From positions 1,364,001-1,428,000 of the forward strand of contig NZ_CP067041.1 in NCBI RefSeq assembly GCF_016599855.1: a stretch of DNA of 64,000 nt, written 5' to 3'. The stretch comes from Bradyrhizobium diazoefficiens. Its GTDB lineage: Bacteria; Pseudomonadota; Alphaproteobacteria; Rhizobiales; Xanthobacteraceae. The notes beneath the pieces are model-generated. The model worked only from the letters and a program-made list of their open reading frames with translations, was not told where the DNA came from and did no database searches. This document shows, one piece after another, positions 26,710-36,499 of the stretch (positions are counted from its first letter, which is position 1; every line of letters begins with the position of its first letter). The translations under genes and the position numbers were made by a program.

Positions 26710-27417
26710 ATGTTCGAAGAGCGGTTCTATCCTGTCATGGTTGTCGAGACGAATGATGGGAGCGGCCAGAGAGGTGGAGGAATTGCCAGCTATCGCCTCC
26801 TGACCGGGATGCACCCCGCAGATGCCGACATCAGCAATGACTTTAGTTTCGACCGCCATGTGCTGGCGTGCATTCTCGCGGCCGGTGTGATGGAAAGTGG
26901 TCTTCTGTTCGAGAAGGTCGGCCTGTCCAGCGATGAGCTGGCGGGCTTGCTCGAGCAAGAGTTTCCGTCGGTTCGGATCAAGGGCGATGATTTGCTGCTG
27001 GGTTCCAAGCGCGATGACAACGACGAGGTCACAATGGTGCGTGATCTCTTGCTCGCGCAACGATCGACGGCAGGAGACACCGGCCGTTGGCTGGCCGCGA
27101 TGATCGCGCGCCGCGTCATGGAGCCAAACCATCTGTGGGCAGATCTCGGATTGCGCGATCGTGGTGAACTGTCGCGTCTTCTCAACCGCCATTTCGGGCC
27201 GCTCGCCAGGCGCAACGTTAAAAGCATGCGCTGGAAGCGCTTCTTTTATCGCACGCTCTGCGAGGACGAGGGCCTCATCTTGTGCACGACGCCGGTGTGC
27301 ACCGAGTGCAAGGACTTCCACCACTGCTTTGGCGATGAAAGCGGTGAGAGCCGCATGGCCGAGCGCCGGCGCGATGGTCTGGTGGCGCCGGCCGCTCCGG
27401 TCGCGGGCGGCAGCTGA
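26710..27417 (+). CDS. nifQ: Molybdenum delivery protein NifQ
   Basis: A 235-residue NifQ, which provides molybdenum-iron-sulfur precursor for FeMo-cofactor. The family's cysteine motif is at the C-terminus: LCTTPVCTECKDFHHCFG (CX4CX2CX5C). Preceding helices include SFDRHVLACILAAGVMESGL and LNRHFGPLARRNVKSMRWKR, typical for NifQ. It lies 131 bases behind nifH with a hairpin between; no separate sigma-54 promoter was seen, so it probably shares the nifH promoter by readthrough. Confidence 0.93.
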   Translation: MFEERFYPVMVVETNDGSGQRGGGIASYRLLTGMHPADADISNDFSFDRHVLACILAAGVMESGLLFEKVGLSSDELAGLLEQEFPSVRIKGDDLLLGSKRDDNDEVTMVRDLLLAQRSTAGDTGRWLAAMIARRVMEPNHLWADLGLRDRGELSRLLNRHFGPLARRNVKSMRWKRFFYRTLCEDEGLILCTTPVCTECKDFHHCFGDESGESRMAERRRDGLVAPAAPVAGGS

Positions 27418-27977
27418 CCCGTATTCCCCCCACCCGCTTGATGTTCTTTGGCGCGACTGTCGGACGACGACGCGCAGCCCGTCGAGGACGCGCACGAGGC
27501 GGCCAATCTGCCGAAGCGGACTACGGCGCGAACCAGCGGGGACGCTCATCTGCTCAAGGCCAGCTTGCGCCCAAGCCCCAAGCCATGTGTTCTGAAGGGA
27601 ACTGTGGTTTGCCGGCCCGGACAAGCGAGATCGCTCCGACTTGTGTTCGGGCGAGGTTGCTCAATTCAGCGTCCGGTGCCGGGAGGCCAACGTCCATCAG
27701 ATTGTGGATCGATCGCGCAAGCGGTCCTGTTGCGGCTGGATGATGCCTGATGCCCCACGATGGTGTTCGACGCCGATACCCCACCGCATCTGTAATGTTG
27801 TGTACGGCAGCGGCGTCCTGCTCATCATGACAAAAGCAAATCTCCTGGTGCGATGTGCCAGGTTTGCGAACCGATGAACTCTGACGCGTCGATCTGATAT
27901 TCGATCCGCGCCGCAACCCGAGCTGATCCAGGATGCAGAATGGTGAGAGCTCAAGTGGTGCGTCGGGTTTGCGACAC
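27418..27977. other. Intergenic between nifQ and nifV, no gene recognised
   Basis: No convincing coding frame. The region ends at the NifA site of nifV. Confidence 0.5.
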
Positions 27978-27993
27978 TGTCGTCCTGGCGACA
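27978..27993. promoter_or_regulatory. NifA upstream activator site for nifV
   Basis: TGTCGTCCTGGCGACA is an exact TGT-N10-ACA, about 53 bases before the -24 element of nifV. Confidence 0.8.
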
Positions 27994-28045
27994 TCTGATT
28001 AGAGGGCGAGAATAGTGGATATTCCTAGGTTGCGATCCTACACTC

Positions 28046-28062
28046 GTGGCATGCGGTTTGCC
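28046..28062 (+). promoter_or_regulatory. Sigma-54 promoter of nifV
   Basis: GTGGCATGCGGTTTGCC, GG-N10-GC. The predicted start near 28073 rules out the ATG at 28015 or 28051 as the translation start of nifV. Confidence 0.8.
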
Positions 28063-28098
28063 AAAGCAGTCCTTACCAAGCCCAATCAGGAGGCTTCG

Positions 28099-29289
28099 TT
28101 GATCGACGCCAAAGCCATCGCTTCCAACCCGTCATGGTCCGAGTCGGCACGGAACCAGCGGACCGTGCTTAATGACACAACGCTGCGCGACGGCGAGCAG
28201 GCGCCTGGTGTTGCGTTCACCACGGCGGAAAAGGTGGCCATCGCGGGTGCGTTGGCCCGTGCAGGCATCACGGAGATCGAGGCCGGAACCCCCGCCATGG
28301 GCAATGACGAGATCGCTTCTATCCGCGCCATTGTCGAAGAGGGGCTGCCGCTCACCCCTATTGCTTGGTGCCGCATGCGTGAGGCCGATGTCGACGCGGC
28401 GATCGAGGCCAAGGTGTCGATGGTCAATGTTTCGATCCCGGCTTCGGACGTACAAATCGCGGCCAAGCTTGGCGGTAACCGCAAGCAGGCATTGCAGCGG
28501 GTAGAGCGGGTGGTGGCTTACGCCCGCGAGCGAGGGCTTGATGTCGCCGTCGGAGGCGAGGATTCCTCCCGCGCCGATGTCGAATTTCTCATAAGTCTCA
28601 TCGCGACCGCGAAAACCTCGGGCGCGCGGCGGTTTCGGATCGCCGATACGCTCAGTGTCCTCGATCCCGATTCCGCCTACGCGCTGATCGCGCTCCTGCG
28701 CGCGACCACTGATCTCGAACTCGAATTTCACGCCCATGACGATCTCGGGCTCGCGACCGCCAACACGCTCGCTGCCATCAGGGGCGGCGCGAGCCACGCT
28801 TCTGTCACGGTCATCGGGCTCGGCGAACGGGCCGGTAATGCGCCGCTCGAGGAAGTTGCCGTCGCACTCCGGCAGCTCTACGGGCGCGACACCGGCATCG
28901 TGCTGCCGGAGGTCGTCGACGTCGCCGCGCTGGTTGCGACAGCGGCCAGACGTGCGATTCCTCTCAACAAGGCGATCGTCGGGGAGCATGTGTTCACGCA
29001 CGAATCCGGCATTCATGTCGATGGGTTGTTAAAGGACGAGCGCACCTATCAAGCGCTCGACCCGCGTTTGCTTGGTCGCTCCAACCGGATCGTGATCGGC
29101 AAGCATTCCGGGCTCTCGGCCATCACCACGCTGCTTTGCGAATTGCAGCTCGCCGCCACCACCGAACAGACCAGACATATCCTGTCTCGAGTGCGAAAAT
29201 ACGCCATCGAGCACAAACGCCTAGTCGCGCGCGAGACGGTGGCGGCGATCTGGCGCGATGTTTGCGAGTGCTGTTCCGATTGGACGTGA
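28099..29289 (+). CDS. nifV: Homocitrate synthase NifV
   Basis: NifV condenses acetyl-CoA with 2-oxoglutarate to homocitrate, the organic ligand of FeMo-cofactor. The 396-residue protein has the catalytic start VLNDTTLRDGEQAPGVAF, the metal-binding histidines in EFHAHDDLGLATANT and the GERAGNAPLEEVAVAL and HVFTHESGIHVDG motifs of the homocitrate/isopropylmalate synthase family. The start is TTG at 28099, five bases after a perfect AGGAGG; the frame is open upstream to 28015 but this contains the promoter. Promoter and NifA site precede it; nifW follows after about 200 bases. Confidence 0.96.
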   Translation: MIDAKAIASNPSWSESARNQRTVLNDTTLRDGEQAPGVAFTTAEKVAIAGALARAGITEIEAGTPAMGNDEIASIRAIVEEGLPLTPIAWCRMREADVDAAIEAKVSMVNVSIPASDVQIAAKLGGNRKQALQRVERVVAYARERGLDVAVGGEDSSRADVEFLISLIATAKTSGARRFRIADTLSVLDPDSAYALIALLRATTDLELEFHAHDDLGLATANTLAAIRGGASHASVTVIGLGERAGNAPLEEVAVALRQLYGRDTGIVLPEVVDVAALVATAARRAIPLNKAIVGEHVFTHESGIHVDGLLKDERTYQALDPRLLGRSNRIVIGKHSGLSAITTLLCELQLAATTEQTRHILSRVRKYAIEHKRLVARETVAAIWRDVCECCSDWT

Positions 29290-29487
29290 GTGAACTCTCG
29301 AGTTTCAGTTGGCCCGCCACCAAATTAATCGAAGCGCGGCCAAAGCTCGCGCAGACCGCGGAAGTCCGAGGACATGGGCTGTGTGGCCATGTCCAGCAAG
29401 GCCCACGTGAAACGGCCGTTTCCACGAACTAACAGCGCGCTGCGGGGTCTTGACCGAGACGGGCGGGCCGATCCAAGGAAAGTTTCG

Positions 29488-29829
29488 ATGAGCAATGCAC
29501 CCCAGAGGGCCGGCATCCTCTACCGGCTCAACAAAGCCTGCTCGGCTGAGGAGATTTTTGCGCTGCTTGGCGTCGACTACGATCCCAAGATCGTCAATGT
29601 CGCGCGCCTGCATATCCTAAAGCGCATGGGGCAACATCTCGCCAACGAGAAATTCGCCGATGCCGCGGAAGCGGAGGTGGCTGCACGCTGCAAGGCGATG
29701 CTAGAGCAGGCCTATGCCGATTTCGTCGCGTCTTCGCCAATCGACCAACGCGTCTTCAAGGTCCTGAAAGATGCGGTCGCGGAGCCCAAGAGGCCAGCCG
29801 CCTTCGTGCCGCTGAGTACGTTGAAATAG
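29488..29829 (+). CDS. nifW: Nitrogenase-stabilising protein NifW
   Basis: A 113-residue NifW, which protects the MoFe protein. Characteristic parts are LNKACSAEEIFALLGVDYDP and VNVARLHILKRMGQHLAN. The chosen ATG at 29488 has AAGGAAAG in front; the open frame extends further upstream to 29374 without coding resemblance. Probably transcribed from the nifV promoter, since no other promoter was seen in the 198-base gap. Confidence 0.95.
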   Translation: MSNAPQRAGILYRLNKACSAEEIFALLGVDYDPKIVNVARLHILKRMGQHLANEKFADAAEAEVAARCKAMLEQAYADFVASSPIDQRVFKVLKDAVAEPKRPAAFVPLSTLK

Positions 29830-30041
29830 CCTTCTCCTCAATGCCGTCTGCCTCAGAGCACACAGCTGCGGCGCGGCTCGGCGTGCGCCTCTTCGTTCGA
29901 TCGAGTCTGTGGAGCGAGGCGGGAGACCGCCCCTGTCGCGTTCCCGACGTATGTCGTGGCCCTGTTGTCCTCTACGGCGGCGACCATTTTAGCAAAGGCG
30001 GCTAATTCATTCTTTTGCTGCACGAGCTGCGGTGTTCTCAG

Positions 30042-30058
30042 TTGGTATGACACTTGCT
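30042..30058 (+). promoter_or_regulatory. Sigma-54 promoter of the fix operon
   Basis: GTTGGTATGACACTTGCTG contains GG-N10-GC with TTGC at -12. The predicted start near 30069 lies before the fixA remnant, so fixBCX is read through it. Only an imperfect NifA site (TGT-N10-ACG at 29934-29949) was found upstream. Confidence 0.75.
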
Positions 30059-30112
30059 GCTCTGCACCTAAGACTTGCCCGACAACAAATCGATCCTGTC
30101 TTGGAGAAGCGC

Positions 30113-30700
30113 ATGCATAGCGTCATCTGCATCAAACAGGGCCCCGCCCCAGCGAAGATCCGCGCCCGGTTCCTGTCAAACACGATTGTGCAGCGGGGTG
30201 TGCCGACCAACCGTCACGAATCCGTAACCGCGGAGATGCCCTCCAGTTCGGTGACAAGCTGGCCGACGAGATCAGCGCGCACGCTATGGGCCTGTATTCA
30301 CCCGAGCACAGACTCCGGAAGGTGCGCACCTTTGGTGCCGAAGGTGCGGTGCTGTTTGCCGAACGCTCCTCTGTCGATGACTCGATACTACCCACGACGT
30401 ACGCACGCACGACCGCGATATCGAGGTCAGGGAGCTATCTGGTGGGACCGCTGTCGTCTTCATTGGCGAGTCGGCCATTCACGGCGACACGGTCGAGCTC
30501 GGCCCCTGGATCGCAACATAGCTCTGTTTGTCGCAGTTCAACCACCCCGCCGCAATCGTCGGCCTCGATCTCACCTCCCGCAGTCTCTGGCGCCGAGCGC
30601 CAGGGGCGCTGTCCTCCGAGAAAACGCTCTTGCGTGTGAGCCGCGAGCGGCGAACTCGCTCATCTTGGCCACGTTCAACCGACAGTCGATGCCAGAACCC
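30113..30700 (+). pseudogene. fixA: Decayed fixA (electron transfer flavoprotein beta subunit)
   Basis: Directly in front of fixB, behind GGAGAAG and an ATG at 30113, the DNA still encodes the FixA start: [20 protein letters not shown] followed by [15 protein letters not shown], corresponding to functional FixA (MHSVVCIKQVPDSAQIRVHP type). The similarity then continues in other frames: [20 protein letters not shown], then [20 protein letters not shown] and [12 protein letters not shown], matching the ordered blocks of FixA. At least two frameshifts and several losses make it non-functional. It keeps a start, ribosome-binding site and sigma-54 promoter, now serving as a long leader for fixBCX. 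A working FixA would have to be encoded outside this window. Confidence 0.85.
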
Positions 30701-30745
30701 GGTCGTGTCACGCAGGCGCGTGGATCGGAAGGAGAATGCAAAGTG

Positions 30746-31855
30746 ATGAGCAACGTCATCAAGGGTCCCACATCAGCCGCAGCGGGCCGCGCAGCAACGA
30801 AGAAGCAGTTGCCCGACCGGTTCAAAGGCTACAAACATGTCTGGGTGTTCGTCGAGCAGGAGCGCGGCCAGGTCCATCCCGTCTCATGGGAGCTGATGGG
30901 GGCGGGCCGCAAGCTTGCCGACAGGCTCAAGGTTAAGCTCGCGGCTGTTGTCGTTGGCCCTGAGGGCGAGACCACACGCAACGCCGCGCTCGAAGCCTTC
31001 TGTTACGGCGCCGATTTGACTTATCTCGTCGCCGACAATGTGCTCTCGGATTATCGCAACGAGTCCTACACCAAAGCGCTGTCCGATCTCGTTGAGATCT
31101 ACAAGCCCGAGGTCCTGCTGTTAGGGGCAACAACGCTCGGCCGCGATCTTGCGGGCTCGGTCGCCACGACATTGCTGACCGGTCTTACCGCCGATTGCAC
31201 CGAACTCGACGTCGATACGGATGGCTCGCTCGCGGCGACCCGTCCGACCTTTGGCGGCTCGCTGCTATGCACGATCTACACCTTGAATTACCGGCCGCAG
31301 ATGGCAACCGTTCGCCCGCGCGTGATGCCGATGCCTGAGCGTGTTGCGCGCGATCCCGGCCGCATCATCGTCCATCCGCTCGGGCTGGTGGAAGACGATA
31401 TCGTGACCAAGGTGCTGTCGTTCATCCCCGACCGTGATTCGGCCAAATCCAATCTTGCGTACGCCGACGTCGTGGTTGCCGGCGGGCTGGGGCTCGGTTC
31501 TCAAGAAAACTTTCAGCTGGTACGCCAGCTCGCCGGCGTGCTCGGCGCCGAATATGGCTGTTCCCGTCCGCTCGTGCAAAAGGGATGGGTCACTTACGAC
31601 CGACAGATCGGCCAGACGGGTAAGACGATCCGACCAAAGCTCTATATCGCCGCAGGCGTTTCCGGCGCGATCCAGCATCGGGTTGGCGTAGACGGCGCCG
31701 ATCTGATCGTCGCCATCAATACTGACAAGAACGCACCGATTTTCGACTTTGCCCACATCGCCATCGTCAGCGACGCCATGCATCTGTTACCGGCACTGAC
31801 GGACGCGTTCCGTGCGCGGCTCTCGCCACATTCGCGCGACCGGATTGCGAGCTAA
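30746..31855 (+). CDS. fixB: Electron transfer flavoprotein alpha subunit FixB
   Basis: FixB, 369 residues, is the alpha subunit of the FixABCX bifurcating complex that feeds low-potential electrons towards nitrogenase. Recognisable are [20 protein letters not shown] and the FAD-binding C-terminal domain with [55 protein letters not shown] and the final [23 protein letters not shown] 30746 has GGAAGGAG in front; the frame is open far upstream through the fixA remnant, which is not part of FixB. fixC begins 11 bases after the stop. Confidence 0.97.
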   Translation: MSNVIKGPTSAAAGRAATKKQLPDRFKGYKHVWVFVEQERGQVHPVSWELMGAGRKLADRLKVKLAAVVVGPEGETTRNAALEAFCYGADLTYLVADNVLSDYRNESYTKALSDLVEIYKPEVLLLGATTLGRDLAGSVATTLLTGLTADCTELDVDTDGSLAATRPTFGGSLLCTIYTLNYRPQMATVRPRVMPMPERVARDPGRIIVHPLGLVEDDIVTKVLSFIPDRDSAKSNLAYADVVVAGGLGLGSQENFQLVRQLAGVLGAEYGCSRPLVQKGWVTYDRQIGQTGKTIRPKLYIAAGVSGAIQHRVGVDGADLIVAINTDKNAPIFDFAHIAIVSDAMHLLPALTDAFRARLSPHSRDRIAS

Positions 31856-31866
31856 AGGAGGTTATC

Positions 31867-33174
31867 ATGATCGAGGAAAGCTTCGATGCAATCGTTGTCG
31901 GCGCCGGCATGGCGGGCAACGCGGCGGCACTGACCATGGCTAAGAAGGGCATGAAGGTGCTGCAGCTTGAGCGCGGCGAGTATGCCGGATCGAAGAACGT
32001 TCAGGGCGCAATACTCTATGCCGACATGCTGGAAAAGTTGATCCCGGAGTTCCGCGAGGACGCGCCGCTTGAGCGACATCTGGTCGAACAACGGTTCTGG
32101 ATCATGGATGATCGCTCCCATGTCGGGCTGCATTACCGCTCAGAGGACTTCAATGAGGAGCGGGCCAACCGCTACACGATTATCCGGGCTCAGTTCGATC
32201 GATGGTTCTCCGCAAAAGTGCGCGAGGCCGGCGCGACCGTGCTGTGCGAGACCACCGTCACCGATCTTGCGCAGGATGCCTATGGCAGAGTCATCGGTGT
32301 TCGTACAGATCGCCAGGACGGCGAGATCCATGCAGATGTCGTGGTGTTGGCCGAGGGCGTCAACGGCCTGCTCGGCACGCGCGCGCGCCTGCGCGAGCGC
32401 CCCAAAACTAACAAGGTGGCCCTCGCGGTGAAGGAAATGCACTTTTTGCCGCGCGAGACCATCGAAGCGCGGTTCAATCTGAGCGGCGACGAAGGCGTTG
32501 TGATCGAAGCTGCCGGCACCATTTCCGGCGGCATGACGGGAATGGGCTTCATCTACGCCAACAAGGAATGCATTTCGGTCGGTATCGGCTGTCTGGTCGC
32601 GGACTTCCAGCGCACCGGAAAGACCCCCTACGAGCTGCTCGATCGTTTCAAGCGCCACCCCTCGGTCGCGCCGCTGATTGAGGGGTCTGAGGTCAAGGAA
32701 TATTCCGCGCACCTCATTCCTGAGGGCGGCTACAAGGCCATCCCGCAGCTCTATGGAGACGGCTGGGTCGTTGTTGGTGACGCGGCGCAGCTCAACAATG
32801 CCATTCATCGCGAGGGATCCAATCTTGCGATGACCTCCGGCCGGATTGCAGCCGAAGCGATTTTCCAGGTCAAATCGCGTCGGCTTGCCATGACCAAGGA
32901 AAATCTCGCGCTCTACAAGCGGATGCTGGATCGCTCCTTCGTCTTGAAGGACATGAAGAAGTACAAGGACATGCCGAGGCTGATGCATACCAACTCGCAA
33001 AACTTCTTCCTGACCTACCCCCAGCTCATCTCCAAGGCGATGCAGACCTACCTTCGTGTTGACGGTACGCCAAAGTCTGAGAAACAGAAGTCGACCCTGA
33101 AATCCTTCGTCAATGCGCGGTCCTGGATAGGGCTGTTCGGCGACGCGTTCCGTTTCGCCCGCGCTTGGCGCTAG
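31867..33174 (+). CDS. fixC: FAD-dependent quinone oxidoreductase FixC
   Basis: FixC, 435 residues, is related to ETF:quinone oxidoreductase. The FAD-binding motif is at the N-terminus ([20 protein letters not shown]), followed by [15 protein letters not shown]; the middle contains [20 protein letters not shown], and the late FAD contact is [19 protein letters not shown]. In the FixABCX complex it passes the high-potential electron to quinone. A perfect AAAGGAGG stands in front of the ATG. It lies between fixB and fixX. Confidence 0.97.
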   Translation: MIEESFDAIVVGAGMAGNAAALTMAKKGMKVLQLERGEYAGSKNVQGAILYADMLEKLIPEFREDAPLERHLVEQRFWIMDDRSHVGLHYRSEDFNEERANRYTIIRAQFDRWFSAKVREAGATVLCETTVTDLAQDAYGRVIGVRTDRQDGEIHADVVVLAEGVNGLLGTRARLRERPKTNKVALAVKEMHFLPRETIEARFNLSGDEGVVIEAAGTISGGMTGMGFIYANKECISVGIGCLVADFQRTGKTPYELLDRFKRHPSVAPLIEGSEVKEYSAHLIPEGGYKAIPQLYGDGWVVVGDAAQLNNAIHREGSNLAMTSGRIAAEAIFQVKSRRLAMTKENLALYKRMLDRSFVLKDMKKYKDMPRLMHTNSQNFFLTYPQLISKAMQTYLRVDGTPKSEKQKSTLKSFVNARSWIGLFGDAFRFARAWR

Positions 33175-33207
33175 TTTGCGAACGAATCCCAACAAACGAG
33201 GCCGACT

Positions 33208-33504
33208 ATGAAGGTCGAACGATCAGTGCGTGTCGAAGACAAGTTGTTTTGCAACCGCTACCTTGTGGACACCGGACGGCCCCACATCAAGGTGCGTGCA
33301 CACACCAGGCCCTCGCCGCAGCTCCTTGCGCTTTTGAAAGCTTGCCCCGCGCGCTGCTATGAGCTCAATGACAAGGGGCAAATCGAGGTCACTGTCGACG
33401 GCTGCATGGAGTGCGGCACCTGCCGAGTCATCGGCGAGCCCACCGGCGACATCGAATGGAGCTATCCGCGTGGCGGATATGGGGTGCTATTCAAATTCGG
33501 GTGA
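33208..33504 (+). CDS. fixX: Ferredoxin-like protein FixX
   Basis: FixX, 98 residues, is the small iron-sulfur partner of FixC. The start [20 protein letters not shown] and the C-terminal cysteines in [13 protein letters not shown] and [13 protein letters not shown] are typical of the family. It starts 33 bases after fixC with CGAGG upstream. It is the last gene of the fix operon here; the next genes are on the other strand. Confidence 0.97.
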   Translation: MKVERSVRVEDKLFCNRYLVDTGRPHIKVRAHTRPSPQLLALLKACPARCYELNDKGQIEVTVDGCMECGTCRVIGEPTGDIEWSYPRGGYGVLFKFG

Positions 33505-33707
33505 GCGAGTTACGATTACCGCCGTGTGATCGACATCGGCGGAGAAGGGCATCACGGTAGAATCATTTCGCCGTCGCTTACGTGGGTACGAGAGACCGAA
33601 GTCGACTGACGCTCAAATATTCGGATGCAAGGGCACTCAGCCGTGAATATGGGCGCCCACGCCGAGCCTGCCCGGGAGGGCGAGGCGAAGGGTGCGGGGT
33701 GGATGGA

Positions 33708-34253
33708 TTACTCCGCCGCTTGTGGCGTGCCACGCCCTGCCGCCTCGATCGCAACCGCAACTGACTGCACGATTGCGGCAAAGCGCACGGCCGTTTGAAT
33801 TGTGTCCGAGCCGACGCCGGCTTGCCGCAGCGACTTCTCATGAGCGTCCATGCAGGCACCGCACCCATTGATTGCGCTTACTGCCAGGGCCCACAAATCG
33901 AAATCGGCTCTGTCCACGCCGGGATGACCCAGCGCGTTCATGCGCAGCCGCGCCGGCATCGTCTTGTATTCCGGGTTGGAGGCGAGGTGAACGAAGCGGT
34001 AGTACACGTTATTCATTGCCATGACTGATGCTGCATATTTCGCCGCCGCGACTGCCGCAGGCGTTATCACCTCGGATGCTGCAGATTCGATAGCGGCAAT
34101 CACCAATGGATGATGGGTCGCGATCGCACTCACCAGCAATACGCCGTATTTGCTTTGTAGTGAGAGTGTGTCGTCCGCCATCGTCGACGCCAGATTGAGC
34201 CTGACGTCCCTGGCGAAATCCGGGATCCACTCCTTCAACTGCTCGATCGACAT
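33708..34253 (-). CDS. ahpD: Alkylhydroperoxidase AhpD
   Basis: A 181-residue AhpD-family peroxidase/disulfide reductase. The active-site CxxC is in INGCGACMDAHEKSL, with the supporting glutamate in the helix upstream of it; NNVYYRFVHLASNPEYKTMP and ARLRMNALGHPGVDRADFD are family hallmarks. AhpD regenerates AhpC. It starts 6 bases after ahpC, so the two form an operon. Position beside fixX suggests protection of nitrogen-fixing cells from peroxides. Confidence 0.95.
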   Translation of the reverse strand: MSIEQLKEWIPDFARDVRLNLASTMADDTLSLQSKYGVLLVSAIATHHPLVIAAIESAASEVITPAAVAAAKYAASVMAMNNVYYRFVHLASNPEYKTMPARLRMNALGHPGVDRADFDLWALAVSAINGCGACMDAHEKSLRQAGVGSDTIQTAVRFAAIVQSVAVAIEAAGRGTPQAAE

Positions 34254-34259
34254 ACTCCG

Positions 34260-34814
34260 TCAAGCTACTTTCAGCGTTTCGCCGCCAACCTCGCGGTTGC
34301 AGGGGCAGAGCTCGTCAGTTTGCAGGGCGTCTAAGACGCGTAAGGTGTCCTTCGGGCTGCGGCCGACATTGGGATTTGTGGCATAGACATGCTGGATGGT
34401 ATTCTCAGGATCGACGATGAAAGTCGTGCGGTGGGCAACTCCCTCGGCCGAGCGGCCGCCCAAGCCATCGACCAGCGCGCCGTCCGTGTCGGCAAACTGC
34501 CAAATCGGCAGATGATGCAGGTCCTTGTGCTCGCGCCGCCAGGCCAGCTTGCAGAATTCGTTGTCAGTCGAGCCACCCAGCACCACCGCATCGCGGTCGG
34601 CGAAGTCCTTGGACAGGCGGGCGAACTCGGCGATCTCGGTCGGGCAGATAAAGGTGAAATCCTTAGGGTAAAAGAAGATGATTTTCCATTTCCCCGGAAA
34701 GCTCCGTTCGGTCAGCGTCTCGAAGGCGCTCTGTCCCTTCTCTTCGTGCAGGTGAAAGCCGGGCTTCACACCGATAACTTCGAACGCCGGCAACTTGCTG
34801 CCAATTCCAAGCAT
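34260..34814 (-). CDS. ahpC: Peroxiredoxin AhpC
   Basis: A 184-residue peroxiredoxin of the AhpC type paired with AhpD. The peroxidatic cysteine is in PKDFTFICPTEIAEFA and the resolving region near the C-terminus is LQTDELCPCNREVGGE. It reduces hydrogen peroxide and organic peroxides. A sigma-54 promoter at 34870-34886 lies about 45 bases of transcript upstream, so expression with the nif genes is expected. Confidence 0.95.
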   Translation of the reverse strand: MLGIGSKLPAFEVIGVKPGFHLHEEKGQSAFETLTERSFPGKWKIIFFYPKDFTFICPTEIAEFARLSKDFADRDAVVLGGSTDNEFCKLAWRREHKDLHHLPIWQFADTDGALVDGLGGRSAEGVAHRTTFIVDPENTIQHVYATNPNVGRSPKDTLRVLDALQTDELCPCNREVGGETLKVA

Positions 34815-34869
34815 TTTCTATATCCACTCGTGTGATTGGGGCGGACCCCAGTGATCGGGCCATCAGCGA

Positions 34870-34886
34870 AGCAAGCGATGTGCCAT
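34870..34886 (-). promoter_or_regulatory. Sigma-54 promoter of ahpCD
   Basis: On the minus strand TGGCACATCGCTTGCT matches the consensus TGGCAC-N5-TTGC completely. Confidence 0.88.
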
Positions 34887-34904
34887 CAGAGCACGTGGTC
34901 TAGC

Positions 34905-34920
34905 TGTCGCCAATACGACA
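34905..34920. promoter_or_regulatory. Candidate NifA site close to the ahpC promoter
   Basis: TGTCGCCAATACGACA is an exact TGT-N10-ACA, but only about 20 bases upstream of the -24 element, much closer than usual. It may be a chance match or an unusual arrangement. Confidence 0.5.
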
Positions 34921-35655
34921 TTGTCGTTGTCGTTATGGCCGGTTCAGGCCGATGTTGCGACGTCGGAGACGATGGCTCTAGGGCACATGCCTTGAATATG
35001 GGAGCAGAGCACGCGGAGCTCATCACAAGCTCCGCCCCTCTCCGGCGACCGACAAGACAGGCGTGAGTGCCGATCCGTGAGCAAGCCGGCAATGGTTTTT
35101 ACGGCGAGAAACAGAATGTGGCTCGAAGCAAGATCCTGAGCTTGTCCACAGTAGCACTACGGCACGTCATTGCAGCCAGGCATTGAGTTGTGACCGCGAA
35201 TAGCCCCTGAGGATCGATTCTTCTTACCGCTGGGCACGTGGGTTTGGACTCCAACCGACTCTCAAGTTGACCAGATGAATGAAGCTATTCTTTCGTCATC
35301 TGCTTGGACTGTACATGACGACTACCCAGCAATTTTTCGATGAGCCCTTCTCAGGAGTGTCTGGGTGGAAGTCGGAGAATACCGCACGGGATGATTGCGT
35401 TCCTGAGGGAACGAGTGATGTCGACCGAACTCAGCCGAACCGGCATATCTGTTACTATTGATTGTGAGCTAGACAATCGAGGCGATTGGGAATGACGGGC
35501 ATTTTATCTCATTCATCCGCGCGAGCAATGACAAGTCTGGCTCAAAGCTTGCAAGGTCGAGACGACTGGAGACATGGCAAAGGTGCGCGCCGCGACTTCC
35601 GCCGGTCACAGCGGCGGCCGTCTGAGCTCATGAGCACTTGTTGGAGATTGTGAAA
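34921..35655. other. Intergenic, no gene recognised
   Basis: About 730 bases between the ahpC promoter and the cold-shock gene. Only short frames, none with family resemblance. Confidence 0.5.
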
Positions 35656-35862
35656 GTGGCGATAGGCATTGTGAAGTGGTTCAATCCTGAAAAGGGGTAC
35701 GGATTCATTAGGCCTGAGGACGGCAGCGCTGACGTCTTCGTTCATATCTCGGCGGTTCAAAAGGCCGGGCACACAACTTTAGCTGAGGGCACGCGCGTGA
35801 GCTACGAGCTCCTCCCCGGTCGCTCCGGCAAGGTGTCGGCTGAAAACCTTCGCGTTGGCTGA
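35656..35862 (+). CDS. Cold-shock domain protein (CspA family)
   Basis: A 68-residue OB-fold RNA/DNA-binding protein. The RNP motifs are clear: [15 protein letters not shown] and [14 protein letters not shown]. The start is set to GTG 35656 because it gives the usual MAxGxVKWFN start with GGAG at correct spacing; the frame is open slightly further upstream. It probably acts as an RNA chaperone. It is a single gene, and marks the transition from the fix block to the decayed region. Confidence 0.92.
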   Translation: MAIGIVKWFNPEKGYGFIRPEDGSADVFVHISAVQKAGHTTLAEGTRVSYELLPGRSGKVSAENLRVG

Positions 35863-36499
35863 TGCCGGAACTGCGCCGCTGCTGCGGTAGCAAATTGGAA
35901 GGGAAATCCACCAATGGTGTGCCACCTGCCCAAATCACCTAACGTGTAGCTCAAGCTTGCTGGATCTTCCAAAAGTGCTTGATCACCCATCCTCCTGCGT
36001 GAGGTTCCGGAACCTCAGCTCGTCCAGCTATTTGTTGCTTGGTCGATGACCAACGCCACAAAAAAACTTTCGATCGTGGGTGGCCTAGAATGGAGTCGAG
36101 CGCACCGGCAGAGCGATTTTGATCGCGGCAGGCTCGGGTGCGCCTTTGAATCGAATCAGCATCAGCTTGCATGGCGTTAGTCGCAGCGCAGTTTGGACCC
36201 ACGGCGTTGAATGCTGAGCTGCGAGCAAGTTAGCTTAACGAATTCCGATTAGGCACTGGAGATACCGGATGGGGATGACTGCAGTCGACGGACGCTGGCG
36301 AGCCTTCCGGGGTTATTGATGAGCCTCGGTCCGCTTTGCTTCTTGTGGAGAGGACATGTCCAGCGCATTGCTTCGATCGCGCGAGAGCTAAGTCGGCGAG
36401 CAGGCAATCGAGGTCGTGTTCCGGCCGGTCACGATGGCGTGACGGGATTGGGATCGGCCCCTGCGAGGTTGGCGATCAAGGTCCTGATCCTCTTATTAG
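35863..36499. other. Intergenic, no gene recognised
   Basis: About 640 bases without a recognisable gene or repeat. Confidence 0.45.

Noticed and set aside
30032..30745. In-frame N-terminal extension of fixB
   Set aside because: The frame is open only because the fixA remnant happens to lack stops in it; FixB similarity begins after the ATG at 30746.
32140..33195. 351-codon minus-strand frame opposite fixC
   Set aside because: Shadow of fixC; no independent support.
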